A DNA stretch of 64,000 nt from Vibrio natriegens NBRC 15636 = ATCC 14048 = DSM 759 (GCF_035621455.1 NZ_CP141823.1:372001-436000), one strand, 5' to 3'; positions 9,787 to 20,964 are shown, counted from the stretch's first letter. Translations and numbers: made by a program. The notes: generated from the sequence alone by a model not told the origin.

Positions 9787-11872
9787 GCTGTGCTACCCCT
9801 GCGTTTGCTTGTTCTGGTTGTTCTGATTGTTGTGACGGTTCAGCTTGCTTAATAATTGGTCCGCAATACACCAAACTGCCTTTGTCTAAAATGATCACTT
9901 TGTCTGCGAGTTCGATCAGTTCTTTGTCATGACTGCTAAACAAAATTGTTGCGTGTCCTCGACGCTTCATCAATGTCTGTTTAAACGCTCTTTTTGCATA
10001 CGGGTTTCGATTGGCAATAGGTTCATCCAACACTAAAAAAGGTGAATTTTTCAGCAGTGCAACGGCAAGCCCGACGTAGGAGCTTTCAACCGCAGAAAAG
10101 ACATTTTCACCACGATGGAATACCTCGGTATCAATATCATCTCCGATAGCTTGCAAGAGCGAGGTCGCCCCTGCGGCATGTAAGGCGTCTCGAATTTCGT
10201 CATCAGATGCGTCTGGATTCGCGACCCTGAGGTTTTGGGCTAAAGAACCGGGGATAATATCTGCGTGAGTTGGGCTATATGCAGCCCAACGACGAAGCGC
10301 TTCTGGGTCATACTGTTTGGTGTTTTTGCCGTTGATAGACACATAACCCACCTGACCTTCCAGAACACCGAGTGCCGATAGTAAGAGAGAAGTTTTACCG
10401 CAACCATTCGGGCCGATGACGGCCACCAGCTCACCAGGTTCTACATCGAATGTTACCCCTGACAATGCGGGTTCACTTTCTGCACCGTATCACAAAGTCA
10501 CATGCTTAAATGAAACAGAAGGAGGCTGATGTGTTTCCGGAGACTCAAGCCTCAACGAATGAAACTCTGTTGGAACCTCCATCAAACGATCAAACTGTGC
10601 GATAGTGCCTTTGACCATGGCAAACTTCTGGCGCGAGGCAAACGCCAACTGAGCAGGTCCGGTAACCCGCCAAATCAGCATAGTGGTCGCGATCAAAGCA
10701 CCTGGCGACATCTGCTGATTCAGCACCAGAAAAATGCCTGAAAATACAGAGACCAATACGGTAGTTAGCCCCATCCCATGCGCTACGGCGCTATTTAATC
10801 CGTTACGTTTAGAGTAGAGAAAGTTTTGCTGGCTGTTCTCTTTGGCTCTACGCATGAAATGCTGATACCAACCTTGGGATTCGCCCGCTATTTTCAGATT
10901 AAGAATACACTGTGATATTTCGTTGAAGCTACCTTGATAATCACTGCTAATCGTTGGCGAGGCTGCTTTTACATACCGCTCTAACCCTTTTAAAATAAAA
11001 TAGAAAATCATCAACATCGCGATAGGAACAAGCACTAACCAACCGCTTAATAATGTGATGGCTAGCAGTGGTATCAACGTGAACGGTAAATCCACCAGAC
11101 CTGATCCAGAAGGGCCAGAAATAACCTTACGCACATTTTCTGAATTCCGAATACGGCTGATGTGACTGGCCAACCCTACTCTGCTCAATACCGCCAGTGG
11201 CATGCTTAATAATCGGTTAAAAGTTAACGCAGATAAATCTCTTGCAAACCGATTACTCACCCCTGCGATCAATCGAGCACGGAAAAATCGGCTGCCGACC
11301 ATAATGATCAGCGCCAACACCGCACCAAAAGCAATGTTGGGTAGAATCTGCGGTGCATGACCACCAATAACGCGATCATAAACAGCCATAGTAAATAGAG
11401 GAATGGCTAAACCCGTTATCCCAGACAAAAGACTTAACCAGAAAATAGGACGATACCATTTCACCTTCTTACGAAAATGAGCCAGAAAACGCTGAGTTTT
11501 GTTTCCTTCCATCGGTAACGCATTAACGATAAATACAAAGCCACTTTCCGGCTCTCCATCCAGATTGTGCCATTGCTTATTTTCTCCAAGCTTTTGCCAC
11601 TGATTTTGACGCCAGCGAACAATCTCAGCACTGCCCGAGTCATTTACCCAAATAAAGGGGTAAATCGAGTCTTTTAATTTTGTCGCAATGCAAGAGTGAA
11701 CGGTGACATCCAGTTGGTGCTTTTTGAATAGAACGTAGGTATCTAAATAGCTAAGATCATTGGCCACATGACCTTTTTGTATGCTCCTGGCTTGCGCGTG
11801 CAGTCCAAGTTGATCAAAAAACGTTGCCATCACCGGCTTCATTCCAATTATTGAACGATCTTCTATCGACAT
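9779..11872 (-). pseudogene. T1SS ABC transporter (permease-ATPase) interrupted by an in-frame TGA
   Basis: Read as one gene this is a 697-codon type I secretion ABC protein of normal length. It has a degenerate C39-like N-terminal domain (about 1-140), a six-helix ABC membrane domain (about 150-430) and a nucleotide-binding domain (about 450-660). Codon 461 is TGA (10492-10490). The frame is open on both sides: SFKHVTL, stop, YGAESEPALSGVTF. In relatives the position before the A-loop Tyr is usually Arg, so a CGA-to-TGA change is the simplest origin (inference). The downstream part has Walker A GPNGCGKT, Walker B FLVLDEP and H-loop SSHD, but FSAVE in place of LSGGQ. The separate pieces are 10490-11872 (460 aa) and 9779-10465 (228 aa from a possible TTG restart). 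The ATG overlaps the preceding stop (TAATG). A sequencing error or genuine readthrough remains possible. Confidence 0.85.
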
Positions 11873-13524
11873 TAGCTCTCTCCCGTAACTTGCTTTGACG
11901 ACAACCGACCTTCAATCGATAGACTAATTTGACTGTCGCTGAGCGCTATCACTTCATCAAAATAGGACGCAATGATGATCGTCATGTCTCCTCGCTTTTC
12001 ATTGAGTAATGACAACAATCTTGACTGTGAATCAGCATCAATCGATACCATTGGTTCATCCAGTAAGAGAATAGAAGGATTCTGAGACAGTGCCCGAATC
12101 AAAGAAATAAGCTTAATCGCCCCTTTATTCAGGCTAGCGTTATCATGCCGCCCTACTGGCGTTTGAAAGCCGTAAGGAAGTTGGCTGATAGTGTCAGACA
12201 GTCCCAACCGATCGGCCAACTCCATCGCATACGGTTCACTTTCATGACGAAAGAAAGTCATGTTCTCCAACACGGTCCCATGAAACAGCGTTCCCCATGG
12301 CGCGACATAGCTAACTGACTGACGAAATTCGAACTCATCGTGCTCGTACAGTGGTACACCTGCGATCGCTATAGTTCCTTGCTCTGGCTGATGGTAAGCG
12401 CCCAGTGAGCTTAACAACAAACTGGCATAACTCATGGGGTTAGAATTAACAACGGTGATGGAGCCTGAAGGGATACTCAAGTTAATGTCGGAAAGTGACG
12501 CGCCAACTTTACTCACACTTACGTTAGTAAATGATATTGGCCCCGATGGCAGTTTGCTCTGATATACGGTTTGCGCAGTAAATTGCTCTTGAGGTGCATT
12601 AATTAAATCTTCAATGTCCTGACTGGCTGCGCGTGCCGTCACTAATTTAGCGCGCAGACTACCCAAAGCACTGAGCGGTGCGACCGATCTCCCAGCCAAG
12701 ATCGAGCATGCCGCCAAACCACCAGTGGTCATTTGGCCATCCAATACCGCCAAACACCCGACAATAACAAGCGCTAACGTTGTGCCTAACGAGGCACCTT
12801 GAATTAGCTCTTGAAGTTTCGCCGCTTGCCAGTCAACCTCGTTTTGTTTTTTCAGATTCTCGTGGTTAACGTCTTTATATCGGTATGTCATTCGTGCTTC
12901 TAACGCGAGCGCTTTTACCGTTGCCACGCCTGACAGGACCAAAACGAGAATGCGCGTGCGTTCACTTTCCGTGACTGCGAGTTCCTGAGTCACCTCCAAT
13001 AACTTGTTACTTACTCGCCAAACCCATAGCCCAGCGATACACCACACCACGACAGGAACCAAAACCACCCAGCCACCAATATAAGCAATCAATGCCAAAA
13101 ATAGTAAGGTGAAGGGAATATCCATAAAGGCTATCGCAGCCTGCCCTGAATAGAGGTCACGCACGCTAGAGACACTTTTTAAGCCGCTTAATATTTTTCC
13201 AGAACCCAACGACTGCAAATACTGGTAATCGGCTTTTAACAATCGCGTTATCAGTTTTGCAGTGACATCAAACTCGTAGTTGGCAGCCGCAGAAGCAAGA
13301 AACCAACTTCTGACATAGCGCAATATCACCTCTAGAAGAATCGCAACCGCAACACCCAACAACAACACATTTGCTGTACCATACGCTTCATTCGGTAAGA
13401 TCCTGTCGTAGATTTGCAGCATGCTGAAAGGCAACGCAAGAGACAGCAGGTTAATAAAGATTGAAGAAAAAAGTAATTCGTTGAAGTTCTTATTCTTTGT
13501 CAAAGACTGAATCTGTGCTCGCAT
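11872..13524 (-). CDS. T1SS-associated ABC protein with degenerate ATPase motifs
   Basis: This 550-residue half-transporter begins the secretion operon. An ABC membrane domain occupies about 15-290, including SSIFINLLSLALPFSMLQIYD typical of T1SS exporters, and is followed by a nucleotide-binding-like domain (about 325-545). The ATPase motifs are eroded: the Walker A region reads NSNPMSYAS instead of GxxGxGKS, the signature is LNKGA rather than LSGGQ, and the H-loop His is Tyr (IASYFDE). Walker B, SILLLDEP, is retained. It lacks the C39-like N-terminal domain of its partner. This suggests a catalytically impaired half of a heterodimeric exporter, comparable in principle to the paired ABC proteins of Vibrio RTX secretion (RtxB/RtxE). 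An ATG at 13524 is preferred over the preceding TTG at 13527. Confidence 0.85.
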   Translation of the reverse strand: MRAQIQSLTKNKNFNELLFSSIFINLLSLALPFSMLQIYDRILPNEAYGTANVLLLGVAVAILLEVILRYVRSWFLASAAANYEFDVTAKLITRLLKADYQYLQSLGSGKILSGLKSVSSVRDLYSGQAAIAFMDIPFTLLFLALIAYIGGWVVLVPVVVWCIAGLWVWRVSNKLLEVTQELAVTESERTRILVLVLSGVATVKALALEARMTYRYKDVNHENLKKQNEVDWQAAKLQELIQGASLGTTLALVIVGCLAVLDGQMTTGGLAACSILAGRSVAPLSALGSLRAKLVTARAASQDIEDLINAPQEQFTAQTVYQSKLPSGPISFTNVSVSKVGASLSDINLSIPSGSITVVNSNPMSYASLLLSSLGAYHQPEQGTIAIAGVPLYEHDEFEFRQSVSYVAPWGTLFHGTVLENMTFFRHESEPYAMELADRLGLSDTISQLPYGFQTPVGRHDNASLNKGAIKLISLIRALSQNPSILLLDEPMVSIDADSQSRLLSLLNEKRGDMTIIIASYFDEVIALSDSQISLSIEGRLSSKQVTGES

Positions 13525-13804
13525 CAACTAAGCCCCGGCTTCCATATATTTAAGTCATTATTTTCATCCTTTGATATTAGACAACGATGAAAGTCACTGC
13601 ATATATTCTGAGATTCTTTTTGCCAAATGCGACATTGCCAGCACAAACTTACGCGAATTTGTCTTTGGTGGTGCAAAAGGGTCGAGTTTTACTCCAAAGA
13701 TCATCACATCATCGCGCTTGGAATAACCAACAGCACAACAAGTCAATTTTATTAAATTCAACAACGGTAAATGCCAAGCGTTTGGCATCACCTCTTAAAC
13801 AAAA

Positions 13805-14371
13805 CTAGTCCGCATTTTTGATCGTCAACGTTTCATTAAATTGATTATCTAGCAGCTTATATACGCTTTTGCCTTCTCCGCTTATCCAGTTCAAGACTTC
13901 ATTATCTGGAATTAACAAAGGCATGCGGTGATGAAATTCGCTGCATTGTTTATTTGGCTCTGTGGTTAATGTGACCAGATCTTTAGCCTCATTCAAGGCG
14001 ATGCCAGCCATGTATAAAACATCACTCTCGCCTGGACTGAACAGATATTTGACCTTTTTCCCATTTTCTTCTTGCCACTCATACCAACCGGAACACGGAA
14101 CCACCACTCGGTTAAACTCGAATGCATGAGCAAATGTGGCCTTAACCGCCACCGTTTCAGCTTTGGCGTTTATGATCAGGTTATTCGCCCAGTCGGGTTG
14201 TATTCCCCAAGGTAAATCGAGCTGTTGAAGTTCTCCGTGTACAGCGCCAACCGTAGAAACAATCTGGGTCGGTCTTAGGTCTTTATTGGTCTCCGTTTTA
14301 AAACTAATGCCGAGCTGCGCGGAAACAATTCGACAAAGCGGTTCGTTGATCACATTTAACCTGCCACACAT
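13805..14371 (-). CDS. SRAP-domain protein (YedK/HMCES family)
   Basis: The 188-residue protein belongs to the SOS response-associated peptidase family, which crosslinks through Cys2 to abasic sites in single-stranded DNA and shields them. The sequence begins MCGR, placing the catalytic Cys at position 2. It keeps the family's Asn in INAKAET, the Glu in SGWYEW and the His in HHRMP. The start is set by this requirement and by AGGAG 8 nt upstream. The protein is slightly shorter than E. coli YedK. It is monocistronic, downstream of the divergently placed TRAP promoter region, and unrelated in function to the secretion operon. Confidence 0.92.
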   Translation of the reverse strand: MCGRLNVINEPLCRIVSAQLGISFKTETNKDLRPTQIVSTVGAVHGELQQLDLPWGIQPDWANNLIINAKAETVAVKATFAHAFEFNRVVVPCSGWYEWQEENGKKVKYLFSPGESDVLYMAGIALNEAKDLVTLTTEPNKQCSEFHHRMPLLIPDNEVLNWISGEGKSVYKLLDNQFNETLTIKNAD

Positions 14372-14767
14372 ATCACACTCCTAAGAAACACCTATGTAAC
14401 ACAAATTATAGTTACTTTCTGACTCAAGTATTTTTCATGTATTAACATAACCGATACTCAGGAGTTAATACCTAAAACATGACTATGAAACATGAATTAT
14501 ATCAATCATCTGACCCCTATAATTTTTAGTTTCTAGCCCGAGAATTCCCTCTAATTAAAGTCACAGAATTTCAAAAATTGAATAGCCTTTTCCTTTTTCT
14601 AACTAACGTCATGGCGAATCAAGTGTTAACTTAACCTTAACATCTTACATAAGGTAAAAACCGCTGACGGGTAAAAGTTGACGATTTTATTCAGCCCCAA
14701 GAAAAAGAATAGCCTGACTAAAAGAGCGCTTTACGAAAACACTCTACTAACAATTGGACGTTTAAGT
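14372..14767. other. Intergenic region between SRAP gene and TRAP operon
   Basis: About 400 AT-rich bases separate the minus-strand SRAP gene from the plus-strand TRAP operon, so it must hold both promoters. A plus-strand frame runs into dctP from a TTG at 14678, but the obvious signal peptide begins at the ATG at 14768. No repeat, RNA gene or recognisable operator was seen. Confidence 0.5.
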
Positions 14768-15793
14768 ATGAATACGATTATTAAAAAGACTGCTGCCACT
14801 GCATTGTCATCACTTCTGCTAGCTTCACCTGCTTTCGCCGCAGATGTTACATTGCGATTCGGACACTTTTGGCCTTCAGTATCTGATATTCATAAAGAGA
14901 TTTATCAAAAGTGGGCTGACACCGTTGAAGCGGATTCTAATGGCCGTATCAACGTAGAGTTATACCCGTCTTCTACTCTCGCCAAGCCACCAGCACAATA
15001 TGATGCCGTTAAACACCGTATCTTAGATATGACTGCAACGGTGCAAGGTTACTCAGCAAACCGCTTTCCTCTGACTCAAATCGTTGAGCTACCAGGGGTG
15101 GTACAAAACGCAACTCAAGGCTCTTGTGTGATTCAAAAGCTATACGAAGAAGGTGCGTTTGCAAATGAATACAAGGATTCAAAACCACTGTTCCTATTTA
15201 CCCACGGTGCGGGCTTACTGCACGTAAAAGGAAAAAATATTGAGCAGCCTAGCGACTTAGAAGGCCTTCGCATTCGTCGTCCAACTGCCGTCATCGGTGG
15301 CTTACTAGAAGAGCTTGGTGCACTACCTGTCGGTATGCCTGCGCCGCAATCTTATCAATCGCTTCAACGTGGTGTGATTGATGGTGTTGCTCTACCTTGG
15401 GAAGGAGTGAAGAGCTTCAGAATTAACGAGCTGGCAGAAAACCACACTGAAGTGGGTGGGTTGTACTCGCTAGCCTTCATCGTGACGATGAATAGCGATG
15501 TCTACAACTCTCTTGATGATGAACTTAAAGCGGTTATCGACAAAAACTCAGGTGCCGCTTGGTCGAACATTGCGGCACAAGTATTTGATGATCTAGATAG
15601 CAAAGGCTTTGAAGAAGCGAAAGCAGCGGGTCACACAATCAACCGTATTGATGCATCAAACAACCAAACAACCTGGCAACCAATCTTCGACAAAGTGATC
15701 GAAAACTACTTGTCGGACTTGGAATCGAAAGGCCTAGCCGCACGTGATGTTTACAAGCGAGCAATGGAACTGTCGCAAGACTGTAGTAACTAA
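14768..15793 (+). CDS. TRAP transporter substrate-binding protein, DctP family
   Basis: This 341-residue periplasmic protein captures the substrate for the TRAP permease encoded by the next two genes. It has a signal peptide (MNTIIKK, a hydrophobic core, cleavage near AFAAD). The mature part carries the DctP fold signatures RFGHFWP near the N-terminus and a GLRIRR segment in the region where the family's carboxylate-binding Arg lies. The start at 14768 is chosen because the 30 extra codons upstream would bury the signal peptide. Neighbouring genes concern aromatic-acid use (pobA), so an aromatic or other monocarboxylate substrate is plausible but not shown by the sequence. Confidence 0.9.
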   Translation: MNTIIKKTAATALSSLLLASPAFAADVTLRFGHFWPSVSDIHKEIYQKWADTVEADSNGRINVELYPSSTLAKPPAQYDAVKHRILDMTATVQGYSANRFPLTQIVELPGVVQNATQGSCVIQKLYEEGAFANEYKDSKPLFLFTHGAGLLHVKGKNIEQPSDLEGLRIRRPTAVIGGLLEELGALPVGMPAPQSYQSLQRGVIDGVALPWEGVKSFRINELAENHTEVGGLYSLAFIVTMNSDVYNSLDDELKAVIDKNSGAAWSNIAAQVFDDLDSKGFEEAKAAGHTINRIDASNNQTTWQPIFDKVIENYLSDLESKGLAARDVYKRAMELSQDCSN

Positions 15794-15829
15794 CCGCTGC
15801 CTTTCAGCCTGAATTAAGGGAATGAGACT

Positions 15830-16420
15830 ATGAAAACACTCATCAACCTAGTCAATCGCGCAGCACATATCGCTCACTTGGGCGCAGGTTTTATCTTAGT
15901 GTCGATGATGTTCATCACGCTTGCTGACGTTATCACTCGTGCGGTTTTTAATTTTACGGACGGTAGCATTGACCTGACGTTTGTCGGTGGCATAGAGCTG
16001 ATTAAGTTTGGTTTGCTGTTTGCCATTTTGCTGACTATGCCTCACTCGGTAGCCAAATCTCAGGTCATTGTTGACCTGTTTACTGAGAAAATGAATCATC
16101 GTGTGAAGATATATCTTGAAGCCTTCTACAACCTAGGTTTTGCACTACTGGGCGCGGGTATGTCAGTGCGTTTCTTTGACGCGATTGAATCAGCCGCGCT
16201 TACCGGAGAAACCACTCAGGACTTACAAATCCCGCTGGAATACATCTATATGGGAGTCGTTGTCGCCACAGCGCTACTTGCAATCCGCGCATTGATCATC
16301 GCCGGTGAGCTTATTTTTCACTGCCATACCCCAGCGACAAAAAATGGCGGTAATGAACCAGCAAAGTCAAGCGACAAAAAAAGTAACGTGCAACAACGAA
16401 ACAAAGAGGAGTTAGTCTAA
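15830..16420 (+). CDS. TRAP transporter small permease, DctQ family
   Basis: A 196-residue inner-membrane protein with four hydrophobic segments, the small subunit that partners DctM and the binding protein. It starts 36 nt after dctP behind a GGGAATGAG site. Its last base is also the first base of the next ATG (TAATG), so the large permease is translationally coupled. The C-terminal 30 residues are hydrophilic and rich in Lys, Asn and Ser, somewhat longer than usual for DctQ. Confidence 0.88.
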   Translation: MKTLINLVNRAAHIAHLGAGFILVSMMFITLADVITRAVFNFTDGSIDLTFVGGIELIKFGLLFAILLTMPHSVAKSQVIVDLFTEKMNHRVKIYLEAFYNLGFALLGAGMSVRFFDAIESAALTGETTQDLQIPLEYIYMGVVVATALLAIRALIIAGELIFHCHTPATKNGGNEPAKSSDKKSNVQQRNKEELV

Positions 16421-17706
16421 TGGATGCTTCAACGATTGGTCTAATTTGTATTGCGTTAATGTTAGTAATGATGGCATTCAGAGCTCCTATCGCGTTATCC
16501 ATGGCGGTAACCGGGTTTGTTGGGTTCGGATCTATTGTTGCTTTTCCTTCAGCGATGGCAATTTTGGACAGCGGCCCATTTGAGACCCTGTCTAACTACA
16601 GCTTTAGCCCGATTCCTATGTTTATCCTCATGGGTGTCTTTGCCTCTAAAGCGCAGATGTCTCAAGAGCTGTTTCATGGTGCGAGAACACTATTTGGTCG
16701 CTGGCGCGGCGGTATGGCACTGGCAGCAGTAACCTCTTGTGGTGTTTTCTCGGCTATCTCTGGCTCTTCTCTGGCGACCGCAGCAAGTATGTCTCGCGTT
16801 GCTCTGCCAGAAATGGAAAAGAATGGCTACGCGATGTCATTGGCAACCGGTACGCTTGCGGCAGGTGGTACTCTAGGCATCATGATCCCACCGTCTATCG
16901 CGCTTCTGCTTTACGCCTTGATCACAGAGCAGTCTGTGGGTGACATGTTTATCGCTGGCCTAATCCCTGGGTTACTTGGCCTGTTCTTATACTGTGCGAC
17001 TATTGCTATCACAGTTTGGCTAAAACCAGAGCTAGCAACGCCAGGTGAACAAACGTCATTTGCAGAGAAGATCAAAGGGCTTAAAGGCTTAGTTCCTTTC
17101 ACCGGCATCTTCGCTTTCATCATCTGCGGTATCTACTTTGGCCTGTTTACACCAACCGAAGCAGCAGCTATTGGCGCGGCAGGTACATTAGTCATCGCCT
17201 TGTTCCGAGGAATGAAATGGAAACAATTCGTTGAAGCGGTAGAGGAAACACTGGCTCTCTCGTCCATGATCTTCTTCATGATCATTGGTGCAGAAATTTT
17301 TGGCTACTTCCTTTCAGTTTCAAGAATCTCTTACACCTTGGTGGAAGTGGTCGATAGCCTGCAGCTTTCTCCTTACATGGTTCTGTTTGCGGTGCTGTTG
17401 CTGTTCATCCTATTAGGTTGTGTCATGGACAGTATTGCTATGTTGCTACTGACAGTGCCGGTGGTTTACCCACTCATCGAAGCGGCAGGCTTTGACCCAA
17501 TCTGGTTCGGTATCGTTGCTGTAATTACCGTAGAACTGGGGCTGATTACACCGCCAGTAGGGATGAACGTATTTGTCATCAAGTCGTTAGCACCGGACGT
17601 ATCCATTAAGGACATGTACAAAGGCGTGTTCCCATTCGTTATGTCAGACGTCACTCGCCTGCTATTAATCATCGGCTTCCCATCACTCGCCCTGGGACTT
17701 CTATAA
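16420..17706 (+). CDS. TRAP transporter large permease, DctM family
   Basis: The 428-residue protein has about 12 membrane segments and is the ion-coupled translocation subunit. Family hallmarks include PIPMFILMGVFASKA, the SGSS loop followed by a region rich in small residues, GTLGIMIPPSIALLLY, and near the C-terminus ELGLITPPVGMNVFVIK. Length is standard. It is the last of the PQM set; a GC-rich hairpin 13 nt past the stop probably ends the transcript before the metallo-hydrolase gene. Confidence 0.93.
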   Translation: MDASTIGLICIALMLVMMAFRAPIALSMAVTGFVGFGSIVAFPSAMAILDSGPFETLSNYSFSPIPMFILMGVFASKAQMSQELFHGARTLFGRWRGGMALAAVTSCGVFSAISGSSLATAASMSRVALPEMEKNGYAMSLATGTLAAGGTLGIMIPPSIALLLYALITEQSVGDMFIAGLIPGLLGLFLYCATIAITVWLKPELATPGEQTSFAEKIKGLKGLVPFTGIFAFIICGIYFGLFTPTEAAAIGAAGTLVIALFRGMKWKQFVEAVEETLALSSMIFFMIIGAEIFGYFLSVSRISYTLVEVVDSLQLSPYMVLFAVLLLFILLGCVMDSIAMLLLTVPVVYPLIEAAGFDPIWFGIVAVITVELGLITPPVGMNVFVIKSLAPDVSIKDMYKGVFPFVMSDVTRLLLIIGFPSLALGLL

Positions 17707-17718
17707 TAATTCCTATAA

Positions 17719-17745
17719 CCCTCACCACACGGACTGTGGTGAGGG
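17719..17745 (+). terminator. Hairpin after the TRAP operon
   Basis: Perfect 11-bp stem (17719-17729 with 17735-17745, CCCTCACCACA) and a 5-nt loop, followed by ctctttcccc. It is a probable terminator or partial terminator. Because the T-tract is poor, some readthrough into the MBL gene is likely. Confidence 0.6.
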
Positions 17746-17778
17746 CTCTTTCCCCTACTCAACTTTCCGGAGAATCTA

Positions 17779-18696
17779 ATGAAAATTTTTAGATCAGGTA
17801 TTTGTGTACCTGCGATAACTTGTGCCCTAGGTTTACTGTTATCCGTCAGTGCATCAGCCAAAACCGATGTAATCTTGTTAGGAACGGGAACGCCAGTCCC
17901 TGATGCTGACCGCTCTGGCCCATCAACCGCCGTAGTGTATAACGATACGGCATTCATCTTTGATGCGGGTGGCGGCATGGTTCAAAAGGCCATTGAAGCA
18001 GCACAAAAGAAAGGCATCAAAGCCCTATACCCAACCAACATCAAACACGTTTTCATCACACACCTTCACAGTGACCATATTCTGGACATCTCGGAATTGG
18101 CAGCAACCTATTGGTGGCGACGTGACGACAAAGTATCGCTTTATGGCCCTGTTGGTACGGAAAAATTTGTAACGGGCTACTATGACATGTTGTCGGTTGA
18201 TATTGGTTTACGCACAAGTGGTAAGCAGCCGTTAAAAGATCCAACCAACTACCAGATGAACGTGACCGAATACACCGAAAGCAACACCGTTTATGATCAA
18301 GATGGTGTTAAAATCGAGGCATTTACCGTTCCTCATGGTGATATCCGTCCTGCCTTTGGCTACAAAGTGACAACGCCAGACAAGGTTGTGGTTATCAGTG
18401 GCGATACCGCCTACTCAGACAAGATGATCGAAATCGCGAAAGGCGCTGATGTCTTGGTGCATGAAGTGATCAGTGAACAAGGGCTGTCGAAGCTTTCTGA
18501 ATTTTGGCAAAAATACCACTCCACAAGTCACACCAGAACCAGTGAGCTAGCGAAGATAGCCTCTGAAGCAAAACCTAAATTGCTGGTGCTTAGCCACATT
18601 CTCCATTACAGCGCGCCTATCGAATCCGTATTGGAAGAAATTCAGGCGAGCTACGACGGAGAAGTCGTGCTCGGTAATGACCTGGATATTTTTTAA
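17779..18696 (+). CDS. Exported metallo-beta-lactamase-fold hydrolase
   Basis: This 305-residue protein has an N-terminal signal peptide (cleavage near SASAKT), so it acts in the periplasm or outside. The fold begins LLGTGTPVPD. The metal-binding motif HLHSDH is at about 95, followed by later ligands in VPHGD, ISGDTAYSD and LVLSHILHY. This pattern is closest to the RNase Z/arylsulfatase-like branch of the superfamily rather than to true beta-lactamases. It follows the TRAP operon on the same strand and may release or modify the transported compound, but that is inference from position. The substrate cannot be told from sequence. Confidence 0.82.
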   Translation: MKIFRSGICVPAITCALGLLLSVSASAKTDVILLGTGTPVPDADRSGPSTAVVYNDTAFIFDAGGGMVQKAIEAAQKKGIKALYPTNIKHVFITHLHSDHILDISELAATYWWRRDDKVSLYGPVGTEKFVTGYYDMLSVDIGLRTSGKQPLKDPTNYQMNVTEYTESNTVYDQDGVKIEAFTVPHGDIRPAFGYKVTTPDKVVVISGDTAYSDKMIEIAKGADVLVHEVISEQGLSKLSEFWQKYHSTSHTRTSELAKIASEAKPKLLVLSHILHYSAPIESVLEEIQASYDGEVVLGNDLDIF

Positions 18697-18708
18697 TCCA
18701 AGCGTTTT

Positions 18709-19608
18709 CTAATATTCCGTGTCGAATGGGTTGAGTTGTCTGAAAGATGTCGGGCTCAACCCAGATTTATTCTTAAAGAAGCGAGAGAAATACGCAGGGT
18801 CTTCAAATCCCAGATTGTAGGCAATTTGGTCAACATGCAATTGGGTATACAGAAGGCTGCGCTTCGCTTCCACAAACAGTCGCTCTGCAATAATCGATTT
18901 TGCCGCCACACCTTTTGATTTGCGACATACGCGATTTAACGTCGAAACAGACGTTTGCAGCTCTTGCGCATATTGAGCGACAGTCCAATGACTACGATAG
19001 TTATTCTCGAGTAGTTTTTGGAATTGATAGTAGTGACTATTTATTGAGCTACCAACGTTAGTCTCTTCGTCTTGTTGCTTTATTGCTCGGAATAGAGTCA
19101 ATAAGATCATCTTTGCTAACCATTCAGAAGCTTGTCTCATTCCCACATCGTGTGCATTCAGTTCAGATGACAATAAATTACAATAATTATGCAGTTGAGT
19201 AAGAACCTTATCCTCAGTTGAAAATGAGAGCACTCTTGGTTTATCCAGCACGGTCTCAAATACACTCTCAGCGTACGATAACGCCGAATGTTGAATCATC
19301 GGTTCCGCGATACTGACAACATATCCCTCCGTATTCGGTGAAAAAACAAAGCCATGAACCACCCCAGTAGGAATTGCAATCACGCTGGCATCGTTAACAT
19401 GTATCTTTTTATTATCTAAAGAAATTTCTGCATTCCCACTATCCAAAACTAAGATTTGGAATAGCTTTCCATGTCGATGTGGCTTAATACGCCACCCTCT
19501 GGTTTCGCTGCGAGCAGCAATGGTCTCCACGTGAACAAACTCGGAATTATTGCTGTCACTCTCTTCTCCATATAAGAAGAACCTTGGCACATCAGATATC
19601 GAACTCAT
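18709..19608 (-). CDS. AraC-family regulator, likely activator of pobA (PobR-like)
   Basis: The 299-residue protein has an N-terminal cupin-type effector domain (about 20-140, with KPHRHGKLFQILVLDSG) and a C-terminal AraC DNA-binding domain (about 200-290, ending in the recognisable FEDPAYFSRFFKNKSGLSP). It is divergent from pobA with 135 bp between starts. This is the usual arrangement for AraC-type PobR proteins, which respond to 4-hydroxybenzoate. ATG at 19608 is preferred over the adjacent GTG at 19611. The assignment to pobA control is by family and position. Confidence 0.85.
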   Translation of the reverse strand: MSSISDVPRFFLYGEESDSNNSEFVHVETIAARSETRGWRIKPHRHGKLFQILVLDSGNAEISLDNKKIHVNDASVIAIPTGVVHGFVFSPNTEGYVVSIAEPMIQHSALSYAESVFETVLDKPRVLSFSTEDKVLTQLHNYCNLLSSELNAHDVGMRQASEWLAKMILLTLFRAIKQQDEETNVGSSINSHYYQFQKLLENNYRSHWTVAQYAQELQTSVSTLNRVCRKSKGVAAKSIIAERLFVEAKRSLLYTQLHVDQIAYNLGFEDPAYFSRFFKNKSGLSPTSFRQLNPFDTEY

Positions 19609-19611
19609 CAC

Positions 19612-20964
<1,353 letters not shown>

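Noticed and set aside
10490..10492. Selenocysteine insertion at the in-frame TGA
   Set aside because: The position is expected to be Arg in homologues, exporters are not selenoproteins, and no SECIS-like hairpin was evident after the codon.
13594..13791. 65-codon minus-strand frame between the ABC gene and the SRAP gene
   Set aside because: No recognised family and no ribosome site; an overlapping frame of similar size runs on the other strand, as expected by chance.
17466..17978. 170-codon minus-strand frame spanning the end of dctM and the start of the MBL gene
   Set aside because: It covers two well-supported genes on the other strand and a hairpin, and shows no domain.
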